The notes below the pieces were generated by a model. The model saw only the letters and a list, made by a program, of their open reading frames with translations, was not told the origin of the DNA and searched no databases. Positions 1 to 5,876 of a stretch of DNA of 5,876 nt are shown here, in pieces. The stretch covers positions 1-5,876 of the forward strand of contig JAJYWW010000082.1 of assembly GCA_021791295.1 (NCBI GenBank), read 5' to 3'. Numbering within the stretch: the first letter of the stretch is position 1; every line of letters begins with the position of its first letter. The stretch comes from a bacterium. Lineage in GTDB: Bacteria; SZUA-79; Acidulodesulfobacterales; Acidulodesulfobacteraceae. A program made the translations under genes and the position numbers.

Positions 1-1
1 G

Positions 2-946
2 CTTAATAAGGCTTTAGAGATAGAAAAAGAAAATATTACGGCGCTCAATGAAGCCGGTAATCTTTATAAGCTTAATAAAGATTACGATAAGGCCGTTTTT
101 TATCTAAATAAAGCGCTGGAATATTCTCCGGACAATCTTTATGCTATAACTCAGCTGAAAGATATATTTATCAAAAAAGAAGAGTGGAAGAATGCTTACA
201 GGATGTCTAAATTGTTTCTTTCGCACTCGAAAGACAAAGAGATTAATAAAAAAGAAGAACAGATTATGCTTGGACTTAAATATGAATTCGGGAAATATCT
301 TCTGGAATCGGAAAATGATACCGAGAGGTCGGTGAAACGTTTTAATCAGGTACTCGGACAGAATAAAAATTTTGTTCCCGCTTATATATCCCTTGGAGAC
401 GCATTTGTAAAAAAGGGAAAAATTAACGAAGCTTTTGAGCTATGGGAGAAAGCATTTCTGAAGACCGGCAATCTGGCTTTAATTATAAAAATTGAAGATA
501 TTTCTATAAAAACAAACCATCCGGAAAATATAATTAGATTTTATCAGGAGCTTATATATGATAACCCGGAAAGATGGGAATACAGGCTTTTTCTGGGGAA
601 ATTATATGTCAGATTGGAAATGATAGACGAAGCTCTTTCTAATCTATCTTTAATTCCTCCGTCGGTATTTAAAGATAATTCTCTAAATATGTTACTTGCG
701 GAATGTTATTTCAAAAGAGGAAAATATAACGATGCATCGGTAAATTTTAGAAAAGCGCTTAAAAGCAAATACCCGGTTAAATTGCCCTTCGTGTGCTCAA
801 ACTGCGGGTTTGTTTCATATAATTATTCTTCTATATGTCCCTCGTGCAATTTCTGGAATACGTTTAATATAAAAACATCTGGAACTCTTTATGAAACCGG
901 CGTCAAAGACGAAATAAAAAATATATCTCCTTTTGTTTCCGAATAA
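2..946 (+). CDS. lapB: LapB/YciM-like TPR protein with C-terminal zinc ribbon (5' partial)
   Basis: Frame 2 is open from the left edge to the TAA at 944-946, giving 314 visible residues. The ATG at 203 is internal, because TPR sequence continues in frame upstream of it (for example LNEAGNLYKLNKDYDKAVFY). About seven TPR-like helical hairpins are visible. The clearest span about 45-150, 380-480 and 680-770. The C-terminus carries two CxxC pairs, codons at 794, 803, 836 and 845 (CSNCGF and ICPSCNFW). This matches the rubredoxin-like metal-binding end of E. coli LapB (YciM), which is about 390 residues. Known for that family: a membrane-anchored cytoplasmic scaffold that works with FtsH to control LpxC turnover and so lipopolysaccharide synthesis. 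The N-terminal membrane anchor would lie outside the window and cannot be checked. A generic TPR protein with a zinc ribbon is the main alternative. The next gene, gpmI, starts 10 bases after the stop. Confidence 0.85.
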   Translation, partial: LNKALEIEKENITALNEAGNLYKLNKDYDKAVFYLNKALEYSPDNLYAITQLKDIFIKKEEWKNAYRMSKLFLSHSKDKEINKKEEQIMLGLKYEFGKYLLESENDTERSVKRFNQVLGQNKNFVPAYISLGDAFVKKGKINEAFELWEKAFLKTGNLALIIKIEDISIKTNHPENIIRFYQELIYDNPERWEYRLFLGKLYVRLEMIDEALSNLSLIPPSVFKDNSLNMLLAECYFKRGKYNDASVNFRKALKSKYPVKLPFVCSNCGFVSYNYSSICPSCNFWNTFNIKTSGTLYETGVKDEIKNISPFVSE

Positions 947-956
947 AAAAAACGAT

Positions 957-2501
957 ATGAAAAAAATTAAAAGCGCCGTTTTAATTATTTTAGACGGTTT
1001 CGGAATGTCTTCGAAAATTGAAGGCAACGCAATAATTAATGCAAAGCCCGAGTTTATAAATTCCCTCTTTAATAATTATCCTTTTACAACTCTAAAAGCA
1101 CATGGATTGGATGTCGGTCTGCCGGAAAACACTATGGGAAATTCCGAAGTCGGTCATTCAAATATAGGCGCCGGACGCGTAGTGATGCAGGATTTGACGA
1201 AAATAGACCTGCTTATAAAAGAGGATAAGCTTAAAGACAACAAAGTCTTATGCGAATTTCTGAAAAAAGTAAAAGCAGACGGTGCGGTCGTGCATCTTAT
1301 GGGGCTGCTATCGGAGAGCGGAGTTCACTCCGAACTGTTGCATTTGTTATATTTAATAGACTTTTTCTATAATAGCGGAATAAAAAGAATTTATATTCAT
1401 CCATTTTTAGACGGCAGGGATTCTCCGCCGAAGAGCGCGCAGATTTTTTTAGATAAATTAACCGCGCATATAAAGCCTTTTGCCGATAAGGTTTATATTT
1501 CCACTATTTGCGGAAGATTTTATGCAATGGACAGAGATACCCGCTGGGATAGAATTGAAACAGCCTTTAATTTATTGACTCGCTTGAAAGGCGAAAAATT
1601 TGACGACCCTGCAAGAGCAATTAAAAAATTTTACGGGGACAATATAACCGATGAATTTATGCCCGCAATAGTTATGGATAACGGCGCTGAAAACGATGGA
1701 GCGATTAAAGAAAACGACGGCGTACTTTTTTTTAATTTTAGGGCGGACAGGGCAAAACAGTTGACTATGGCGCTTACCTTTAAAGATTTTGATAAATTTT
1801 CGAGAGAAAATTTTAAACCGGTTAAAAATTTCGTTACGATGACTAAATATGACGATTCGTTTGAAAATAAATATATTATAGAACCTCAAAATTATTCCAA
1901 TATTCTGGGAGAGGTTGTATCTAATTGCGGTTTTAACCAGTTCAGAATTGCCGAAACGGAAAAATACGCCCACGTAACTTATTTTTTTAACTGCGGCAGG
2001 GAACAGCCTTTTAAAAATGAGGATAGGCTGTTGATACCTTCTCCGAGGGAATTCAAAACATATGATTTAGTGCCGGAAATGAGCGCATTTAAAATTAAAG
2101 ATGCGCTCATAGAAAGAATAAAATCGGGAGCATATGAATTAATAGTCTGTAATTTTGCAAACTGCGATATGGTCGGACATACCGGAAACTACCCTGCCGC
2201 TATAAAGGCGGTACAAACTATTAATTCCGTTTTAAGCGAAATAATACCTATAGCTTTAGGTCTTGACTGCGTATGTATAATAACGGCAGACCACGGAAAT
2301 GCTGAAACTATGATAGACGAAAACGGAGAGCCTATGACCAACCATACCTTGAATCCAGTGCCGTTAGTTATCGTATCGAACGATGCAAAAGAAATTCCGC
2401 CGTTAAAAAACGGCAGGCTTGCGGACATTGCGCCTACTATCCTTAAACTGATAGGTTTAGATATACCGGAAGAGATGACCGGGCGCGTTTTATGGGAATA
2501 G
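957..2501 (+). CDS. gpmI: 2,3-bisphosphoglycerate-independent phosphoglycerate mutase
   Basis: A 514-residue protein, the usual length for GpmI, which interconverts 3- and 2-phosphoglycerate in cytoplasmic glycolysis and gluconeogenesis with two manganese ions. Family landmarks: LDGFG with metal ligand D13; GNSEVGH with the nucleophilic S63; SGVHS with H124; LDGRDSPP at 151-158; GRFYAMDRDTRWDR at 186-199; NFRADRA at 260-266; ETEKYAHVT at 333-341; DMVGHTG with D404 and H408; TADHGNAE with D445 and H446; and H463. All seven expected metal-site residues are present. The ATG at 957 is chosen because the protein then begins MKKIKSAVLIILDGFG as in the family. A TTG at 933 would overlap the upstream gene and add eight unlikely residues. 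No good Shine-Dalgarno lies before 957, so coupling to the upstream gene is likely. Cysteines replace a usual glycine at 346 and a usual proline or glycine at 403. The last 10 bases overlap the next gene. Confidence 0.97.
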   Translation: MKKIKSAVLIILDGFGMSSKIEGNAIINAKPEFINSLFNNYPFTTLKAHGLDVGLPENTMGNSEVGHSNIGAGRVVMQDLTKIDLLIKEDKLKDNKVLCEFLKKVKADGAVVHLMGLLSESGVHSELLHLLYLIDFFYNSGIKRIYIHPFLDGRDSPPKSAQIFLDKLTAHIKPFADKVYISTICGRFYAMDRDTRWDRIETAFNLLTRLKGEKFDDPARAIKKFYGDNITDEFMPAIVMDNGAENDGAIKENDGVLFFNFRADRAKQLTMALTFKDFDKFSRENFKPVKNFVTMTKYDDSFENKYIIEPQNYSNILGEVVSNCGFNQFRIAETEKYAHVTYFFNCGREQPFKNEDRLLIPSPREFKTYDLVPEMSAFKIKDALIERIKSGAYELIVCNFANCDMVGHTGNYPAAIKAVQTINSVLSEIIPIALGLDCVCIITADHGNAETMIDENGEPMTNHTLNPVPLVIVSNDAKEIPPLKNGRLADIAPTILKLIGLDIPEEMTGRVLWE

Positions 2502-3439
2502 TTTCATTTGATCATACGGGTAAAGATATAAGATTAGACCTTTTTTTAACCGCGAAACTGCCTGAGACGACAAGGTCGTTTGTTAAAAAACAGATATTAA
2601 ACGGCGCGGTCTGCATTAACGGCGCGGTCATAAAGAAACCTGCTTACATATTAAAAGAAGGCAGTCTAATAACGTTTAAAGAGCCGGAGACGATAAAATC
2701 AGGCATACAGGTCTTTGATTGCGATATAGAAATAATTTACGAAGACGATTATATTGCTGCGGTAAACAAACCGGCAGGGATCCCCGCTCATCCCGGAAAG
2801 GGAAATTATAACAATACGTTAGTAAATATTTTAATAGGAAAAATATCCAATCTTTCGGGCATAGGCGGGATTGAAAGACCCGGAATAGTCCATAGATTAG
2901 ACAAAGATACTTCCGGCATAATGTTAATAGCGAAAAACGATTTATCGCACAACGCCCTTGCGTCAAGTTTTAAAAACCGTGAAATTAAAAAAACTTATTT
3001 TGCCGTAACTTACGGTATTATTACCCAAAAAGACGGATGCATCGAAGGGTTCATAAAAAGAGACCCTAAAAACAGGATTAAAATGGAAATGGATAAAAAA
3101 GAAAACGGAAAACATTGCATTACCCGTTTTGAGAACTTAAAATCTATAGGCGGCGCCGCAACACTGCTTAAAGTTATGCCGGAAACGGGAAGAACTCATC
3201 AAATTAGAGTTTCTCTTTTTGAAAGCGGGTATCCTATCGTAGGAGATAAACTTTATAAAAGAAAAGATATTAACGATAAATACAAAAGTTTAAATTTTGT
3301 CAAAAGACAGATGTTGCACGCATATATGCTTGAATTTCCACATCCGGTAACAAAGGAAAAAATAATTTTAAAAGCACGAGTTCCCGACGATATGTTCTGG
3401 GCTATCGGTCCTAATTATTCGGACACCGCAGTTTTATAA
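2492..3439 (+). CDS. rluD: RluD-type 23S rRNA pseudouridine synthase
   Basis: A 315-residue protein of the RluA/RluD superfamily, which isomerises uridines in 23S rRNA. E. coli RluD modifies helix 69. An N-terminal S4 RNA-binding domain spans about residues 12-63 (RLDLFL, then ILNGAVCINGAVIKKP). The catalytic domain follows: YEDDYIAAVNKPAGIPAHPG at 83-102, GIVHRLDKDTSG at 131-142 with predicted catalytic D137, and the late motif GRTHQIRV at 233-240. The histidine that usually follows QIRV is serine here. Length and S4 layout fit RluD better than the shorter RluA, but RluC-like specificity is not excluded. The ATG at 2492 lies inside the gpmI tail (10-base overlap, different frame) with only a weak GGGCG ahead of it, so translation is probably coupled to gpmI. 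The starting residues fit the S4 domain boundary well. The stop is 19 bases before the coaE start. Confidence 0.93.
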   Translation: MGIVSFDHTGKDIRLDLFLTAKLPETTRSFVKKQILNGAVCINGAVIKKPAYILKEGSLITFKEPETIKSGIQVFDCDIEIIYEDDYIAAVNKPAGIPAHPGKGNYNNTLVNILIGKISNLSGIGGIERPGIVHRLDKDTSGIMLIAKNDLSHNALASSFKNREIKKTYFAVTYGIITQKDGCIEGFIKRDPKNRIKMEMDKKENGKHCITRFENLKSIGGAATLLKVMPETGRTHQIRVSLFESGYPIVGDKLYKRKDINDKYKSLNFVKRQMLHAYMLEFPHPVTKEKIILKARVPDDMFWAIGPNYSDTAVL

Positions 3440-3442
3440 GTT

Positions 3443-3449
3443 AGAGGTG
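3443..3449 (+). promoter_or_regulatory. Ribosome binding site of coaE
   Basis: AGAGGTG lies nine bases before the ATG at 3459. It supports that start over the GTG at 3447, which is part of this Shine-Dalgarno and would add only MFHK ahead of the conserved start MVKIGLTGS. Confidence 0.7.
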
Positions 3450-3458
3450 TTTCATAAA

Positions 3459-4073
3459 ATGGTTAAAATAGGATTAACGGGTTCCATAGGTGCGGGGAAA
3501 ACAGCCGTCCTAAATTTGTTTAAAAATTACGATTTTTTAACCGTAAATCTTGACGAAGAAGCAAATAAAATTATAAAAAAAAATAGCGTCGAATATAAAA
3601 AAATTGTTGATTTTTTTGGAAAAAACATTTTAAATAGTGATTATGAGATAGATCGTAAAATTCTTGCCGGTATAATTTTTTCTGATTTTTTTAAAAAAAA
3701 GGCTTTAGAAGATATAATCTATCCGTCATTAAGAGCAAATGTAGACGACATACTTAAAGCAAGCCGTAAACCGGCTGCGATAATTGAAGGAGCGGTTATT
3801 ATAGAATCCGGATATTATCTTAACTTAGATAAAACCATCCTTGTAGCCTGCGATTTCTCGAGAAGAATTAAAAGAACATATAAAAAATTCGATTTTGAAG
3901 ATTTTATTAAAAGAAATAAAAATCAATTAAGCGAAAAAGAAAAAATTAAAAAATCCGACTTTATTATAAATAATAACTACGGATTTAAATTCTTAATCCC
4001 TCAAATTAACTCATTTATACGCTTTTTAAATAATTTATATAAAATTAATTTTTCAAAAAATAATGTCGTATAG
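3459..4073 (+). CDS. coaE: Dephospho-CoA kinase (divergent)
   Basis: A 204-residue P-loop kinase, normal CoaE length (about 200-206). CoaE phosphorylates the 3'-hydroxyl of dephospho-CoA with ATP, the last step of coenzyme A synthesis, in the cytoplasm. The protein opens with MVKIGLTGS, and the Walker A GSIGAGKT is at residues 8-15. The expected order of later elements is kept in altered form: VNLDEEANKII at 29-39 for the usual DxD-A region; YPSLR at 88-92 where HPxVR is usual; IIEGAVIIESG at 108-118 where VPLLxE is usual; RRIKRT at 135-140 and the lid region to KKSDFIINN at 164-172, matching the C-terminal ADxVIxN element. The sequence is rich in Lys, Ile, Asn and Phe, and the gene looks more AT-rich than its neighbours. 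Position before rho and the full length favour a functional CoaE despite the substitutions. A different P-loop nucleotide kinase is the weaker alternative. Confidence 0.88.
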   Translation: MVKIGLTGSIGAGKTAVLNLFKNYDFLTVNLDEEANKIIKKNSVEYKKIVDFFGKNILNSDYEIDRKILAGIIFSDFFKKKALEDIIYPSLRANVDDILKASRKPAAIIEGAVIIESGYYLNLDKTILVACDFSRRIKRTYKKFDFEDFIKRNKNQLSEKEKIKKSDFIINNNYGFKFLIPQINSFIRFLNNLYKINFSKNNVV

Positions 4074-4095
4074 GGATAGACTTAAATCTGTCCCT
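4072..4095. repeat. 9-bp inverted repeat after coaE (REP-like or regulatory hairpin)
   Basis: AGGGATAGA at 4072-4080 and TCTGTCCCT at 4087-4095 pair over nine positions, with one T-G mismatch that is a wobble pair in RNA, around the six-base loop CTTAAA. The 5' arm begins inside the coaE stop codon. Only two T's follow the stem (TTGAAAT), so it is a poor intrinsic terminator. The GGGACAGA-type arms recall intergenic palindromes of the REP kind, but no second copy lies in this window. Confidence 0.6.
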
Positions 4096-4102
4096 TTGAA
4101 AT

Positions 4103-4109
4103 AGGGGGA
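4103..4109 (+). promoter_or_regulatory. Ribosome binding site of the GAF-GGDEF gene
   Basis: AGGGGGA ends nine bases before the ATG at 4119 and supports that start over the in-frame TTG at 4113, which is only three bases downstream of it. The 3' arm of the upstream hairpin (4091-4095) could alternatively pair with 4103-4107. Confidence 0.6.
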
Positions 4110-4118
4110 ATATTGCAT

Positions 4119-5123
4119 ATGGAAGAACATATAAAATGCGCAGACCTCGGATATAATTTTATAAAAGAGTTGTTGAATTTTGCGTCTCAAAAAAAATCCG
4201 TAGAGGAAGTGTTGCATTTCGTTAATATCGGGTTTGAATTTACATTCGGAGCAACGGCGATAATGTTTATATATAGAAGATATAATGCCGAAGAAAGGGT
4301 TGAGATATCCAGAGGCTTTTCGCATGAATTCATTAAAAAAACCAATGAAACTCCCCCCGTAGCTTTACTTCAAGAAATAGCGCCGTTAAAAAACGGATTA
4401 TATATAGATTTTAAAAAAGACGGCGATAAATATGGTAAATATGGCTATTTATTTGAACACGAAAACGTTTCGGAGTTTTATGCTTATGAATTGAAAACGG
4501 CATATACGGATTCATATTCCGTAATAATATATTCGGTATCCGGGTTTAAAAATTGCGGTATCGATAAGATTGAAGTTTTCGATACTATCTTTTCCGTAAT
4601 CGCTTATGTTTTGAACTCAAATAAATGCGTTCAAACTATGAGAGATTGTTCGCAGATCGATTACGTATCGGGATTAAATAATTTTAAATATTTTCATGAA
4701 AAACTTTTTCAGGAAATGCAAAAAGCAATTAACGAAAAAAGTAAGTTATCCGTTTCGTTAATTTCCATTAATCAATTAAATAAATTAAATTCTATGAACG
4801 GTCATCAGGCCGGGGACAAAAATATCGGGATAATTGCTAATATAATTAAGAAGAATATAAGGGTATTCGATACGGCTTCAAGATACGGCAATAAATTTAT
4901 AATTTTATTTCCTAATATAGGAAAAGACGCGGCAAAAGATATTATAAAAACCATATTATCGGAAACCGAAGGCGTATTCAAAAAAGAAAACCAGACTATA
5001 TTATCTCTAAATGCCGGAATTTCAACATTTCCGGACGACGGAAATAATGAACGGACTATTTTAGATATAGCCGAAGGACGCCGCATCGATGCAAGAAGGA
5101 TAGATAGGTGGGCATGTCTATAA
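4119..5123 (+). CDS. GAF-like plus degenerate GGDEF domain protein
   Basis: A 334-residue soluble protein with no signal peptide or membrane segment evident. Residues about 10-168 have the size and alternating pattern of a GAF-type sensor domain (inference; ligand unknown). Residues about 176-334 resemble a GGDEF domain: DYVSGLNNFKYFHEKL at 181-196 matches the DxLTGLxNRxxF opening, and NGHQAGD at 227-233 matches GHxxGD. The catalytic signature is lost: RYGNKFIILFP at 255-265 stands where RYGGDEFxxLLP is expected. The metal-binding aspartates are also missing (ISINQLNKLN at 215-224 in place of DxDxFKxIN). Synthesis of cyclic di-GMP is therefore unlikely. An RxxD motif, R248 to D251, sits five residues before the remnant signature, where the inhibitory c-di-GMP site lies, so a receptor role is possible. 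The end, EGRRIDARRIDRWACL, does not fit the family and looks frame-shifted. The start at 4119 rests on the upstream AGGGGGA. Confidence 0.85.
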   Translation: MEEHIKCADLGYNFIKELLNFASQKKSVEEVLHFVNIGFEFTFGATAIMFIYRRYNAEERVEISRGFSHEFIKKTNETPPVALLQEIAPLKNGLYIDFKKDGDKYGKYGYLFEHENVSEFYAYELKTAYTDSYSVIIYSVSGFKNCGIDKIEVFDTIFSVIAYVLNSNKCVQTMRDCSQIDYVSGLNNFKYFHEKLFQEMQKAINEKSKLSVSLISINQLNKLNSMNGHQAGDKNIGIIANIIKKNIRVFDTASRYGNKFIILFPNIGKDAAKDIIKTILSETEGVFKKENQTILSLNAGISTFPDDGNNERTILDIAEGRRIDARRIDRWACL

Positions 5124-5160
5124 AAGTACAAAAAATAAAAATTTAAAGGAGTATTTATGA
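5076..5160 (+). other. Suspected frame-shifted C-terminal tail of the GGDEF gene
   Basis: The GGDEF domain normally ends ADxALYxAKxxGxNxVY. In the annotated frame the end reads AEGRRIDARRID and stops at 5123. In the +1 frame, bases 5107-5157 read [17 protein letters not shown] and end with TGA at 5158-5160. The tandem GATA-GATA at 5099-5106 separates the two. With one GATA copy the protein would continue ARRIGGHVYKST. A further +1 near 5076 and -1 near 5086 would restore AEDAAYDARRIGGHVY. The restored gene would overlap the rho ATG as ATGA. This could be true decay or consensus error, and the restored version is a reconstruction. Confidence 0.4.
5145..5151 (+). promoter_or_regulatory. Ribosome binding site of rho
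   Basis: AAAGGAG, the strongest Shine-Dalgarno in the window, is five bases before the ATG at 5157 and fixes the rho start. Confidence 0.8.
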
Positions 5161-5876
5161 ACATTAAGGAATTATCGGTAAAAAAAATTAACGAATTACT
5201 TCAAATAGCAAAGGATTACAATATAGACGGCGCATCAGGCATGCGGAAACAGGACCTTATATATGCCCTCCTTCAAGCGGAAACTGAAAAAAGCCAGCAG
5301 ACGGAAAAAAACGGCTTGATTTCGGGGGAGGGAGTGCTTGAAATTCTGCCTGACCAATATGGATTTTTAAGGTCGCTGGAGGCAAATTATCTTCACGGTC
5401 CCGACGATATTTACGTATCGCCGTCCCAGATCAGAAAATTCGGTTTGAGAACAGGGGACACTATTCGTGGAGTCATAAGACCGCCAAAGGACAGCGAAAG
5501 ATTTTATGCCCTCTTAAAAGTCGAAAGCATAAATTTTGAAGATCCCGAGATTGCGAAAGAAAAGATTTTGTTCGATAATTTAACTCCTTTGTATCCGGAA
5601 GAAAAAATAAAGCTCGAATTTGACCCTAAAAATTTATCTACGCGGCTTATGGACCTGTTGATTCCTATAGGGAAAGGACAGAGAGGGTTGATAGTCGCCC
5701 CTCCGAGAACCGGAAAAACGATGCTATTAAAAGATATCGCCCATGCTATAAATACCAACCATAAAGAAATTTTTCTTATGGTTCTTTTAATAGACGAAAG
5801 GCCGGAAGAGGTTACGGATATGCAAAGGTCGGTTAACGGCGAAGTAATCAGTTCCACATTTGACGAACCGCCTCAG
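5157..5876 (+). CDS. rho: Transcription termination factor Rho (3' partial)
   Basis: The first 240 codons of Rho, open to the right edge. Rho is a hexameric RNA-dependent ATPase/helicase that loads on nascent RNA and terminates transcription. The N-terminal helical domain (about 1-42, with [11 protein letters not shown] at 29-39) and the cold-shock-like RNA-binding domain (about 57-125) are close to E. coli Rho: [27 protein letters not shown] at 81-93, and [19 protein letters not shown] at 97-115. [11 protein letters not shown] at 137-147 leads into the ATPase core: [18 protein letters not shown] at 171-188 with Walker A lysine K187, then [17 protein letters not shown] at 208-224 with the catalytic-glutamate region around E214, and STFDEPPQ at the edge. 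The linker between the two N-terminal domains is short, with no large Gln/Asn or basic insertion. About 175-180 residues should follow outside the window. The preceding gene ends 33 bases upstream. No terminator is visible in that spacer, so read-through from upstream genes is likely. Confidence 0.98.
   Translation, partial: MNIKELSVKKINELLQIAKDYNIDGASGMRKQDLIYALLQAETEKSQQTEKNGLISGEGVLEILPDQYGFLRSLEANYLHGPDDIYVSPSQIRKFGLRTGDTIRGVIRPPKDSERFYALLKVESINFEDPEIAKEKILFDNLTPLYPEEKIKLEFDPKNLSTRLMDLLIPIGKGQRGLIVAPPRTGKTMLLKDIAHAINTNHKEIFLMVLLIDERPEEVTDMQRSVNGEVISSTFDEPPQ

Noticed and set aside
203..946. ATG at 203 as the true start of the TPR gene
   Set aside because: The frame is open to the left edge and the upstream 67 codons encode clear TPR sequence, so the gene is cut by the window rather than starting there.
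933..956. TTG start for gpmI eight codons upstream
   Set aside because: It would overlap the preceding gene by 14 bases and add residues not seen in the family; the ATG at 957 gives the normal N-terminus.
1572..1973. Minus-strand open frame inside gpmI, and similar antisense frames elsewhere (for example 2189-2428, 4805-5164, 5504-5857)
   Set aside because: They lie opposite well-supported genes and show no recognisable domains; they are shadows of the coding strand.
2399..2414. GCCGTT-AAAA-AACGGC inverted repeat in gpmI, echoed at 4383-4396 in the GGDEF gene
   Set aside because: Both encode PLKNG in the coding frame and neither is followed by a T run or near a gene boundary; best explained by shared codons.
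4072..4100. Intrinsic terminator after coaE
   Set aside because: The hairpin is good but only two or three T's follow before GAAATAGG, so efficient Rho-independent termination is not supported.
4430..4446. Short direct repeat AAATATGG in the GGDEF gene
   Set aside because: Two copies of a short AT-rich word encoding KYGKYG; too short to indicate a repeat element.

Overview
The window is 5.9 kb of AT-rich DNA, roughly one-third G+C by eye, with every gene on the + strand and almost no intergenic space. It reads as a chromosomal housekeeping block from a Gram-negative bacterium. The LapB/YciM-like protein points to a lipopolysaccharide outer membrane. The closeness of coaE and rho recalls deltaproteobacterial-type genomes, possibly a low-G+C uncultured lineage. 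That taxonomic placement is inference and was not checked.

Layout: (1) The 3' part of a tetratricopeptide-repeat gene ending in a four-cysteine rubredoxin-like zinc ribbon (LapB/YciM type), cut by the left edge. (2) gpmI, the cofactor-independent phosphoglycerate mutase, complete. (3) An RluD-type 23S rRNA pseudouridine synthase overlapping the end of gpmI by 10 bases. (4) coaE, dephospho-CoA kinase, complete but divergent. (5) A 45-base spacer holding a 9-bp inverted repeat, then a protein with a GAF-like N-terminus and a degenerate GGDEF domain. (6) rho, the transcription termination factor, whose first 240 codons run off the right edge. No stretch over 300 bases lacks a gene.

The first four genes are packed like one transcription unit: 10-base gap, 10-base overlap, 19-base gap. 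They serve envelope lipid control, glycolysis, ribosome modification and coenzyme A synthesis, so they are probably co-expressed rather than one pathway. The unusual part is the interval between coaE and rho. The GGDEF-family gene there has lost the catalytic signature and metal ligands needed to make cyclic di-GMP, but keeps an RxxD motif at the inhibitory-site position, so it may sense c-di-GMP. Its last codons look frame-shifted: a GATA-GATA duplication and two nearby single-base changes separate the visible C-terminus from a plausible GGDEF tail in another frame, which would end in an ATGA overlap with the rho start.

I found no CRISPR array, tRNA, rRNA, transposase gene or defence system. 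Apart from the coaE-rho interval this is ordinary core genome.
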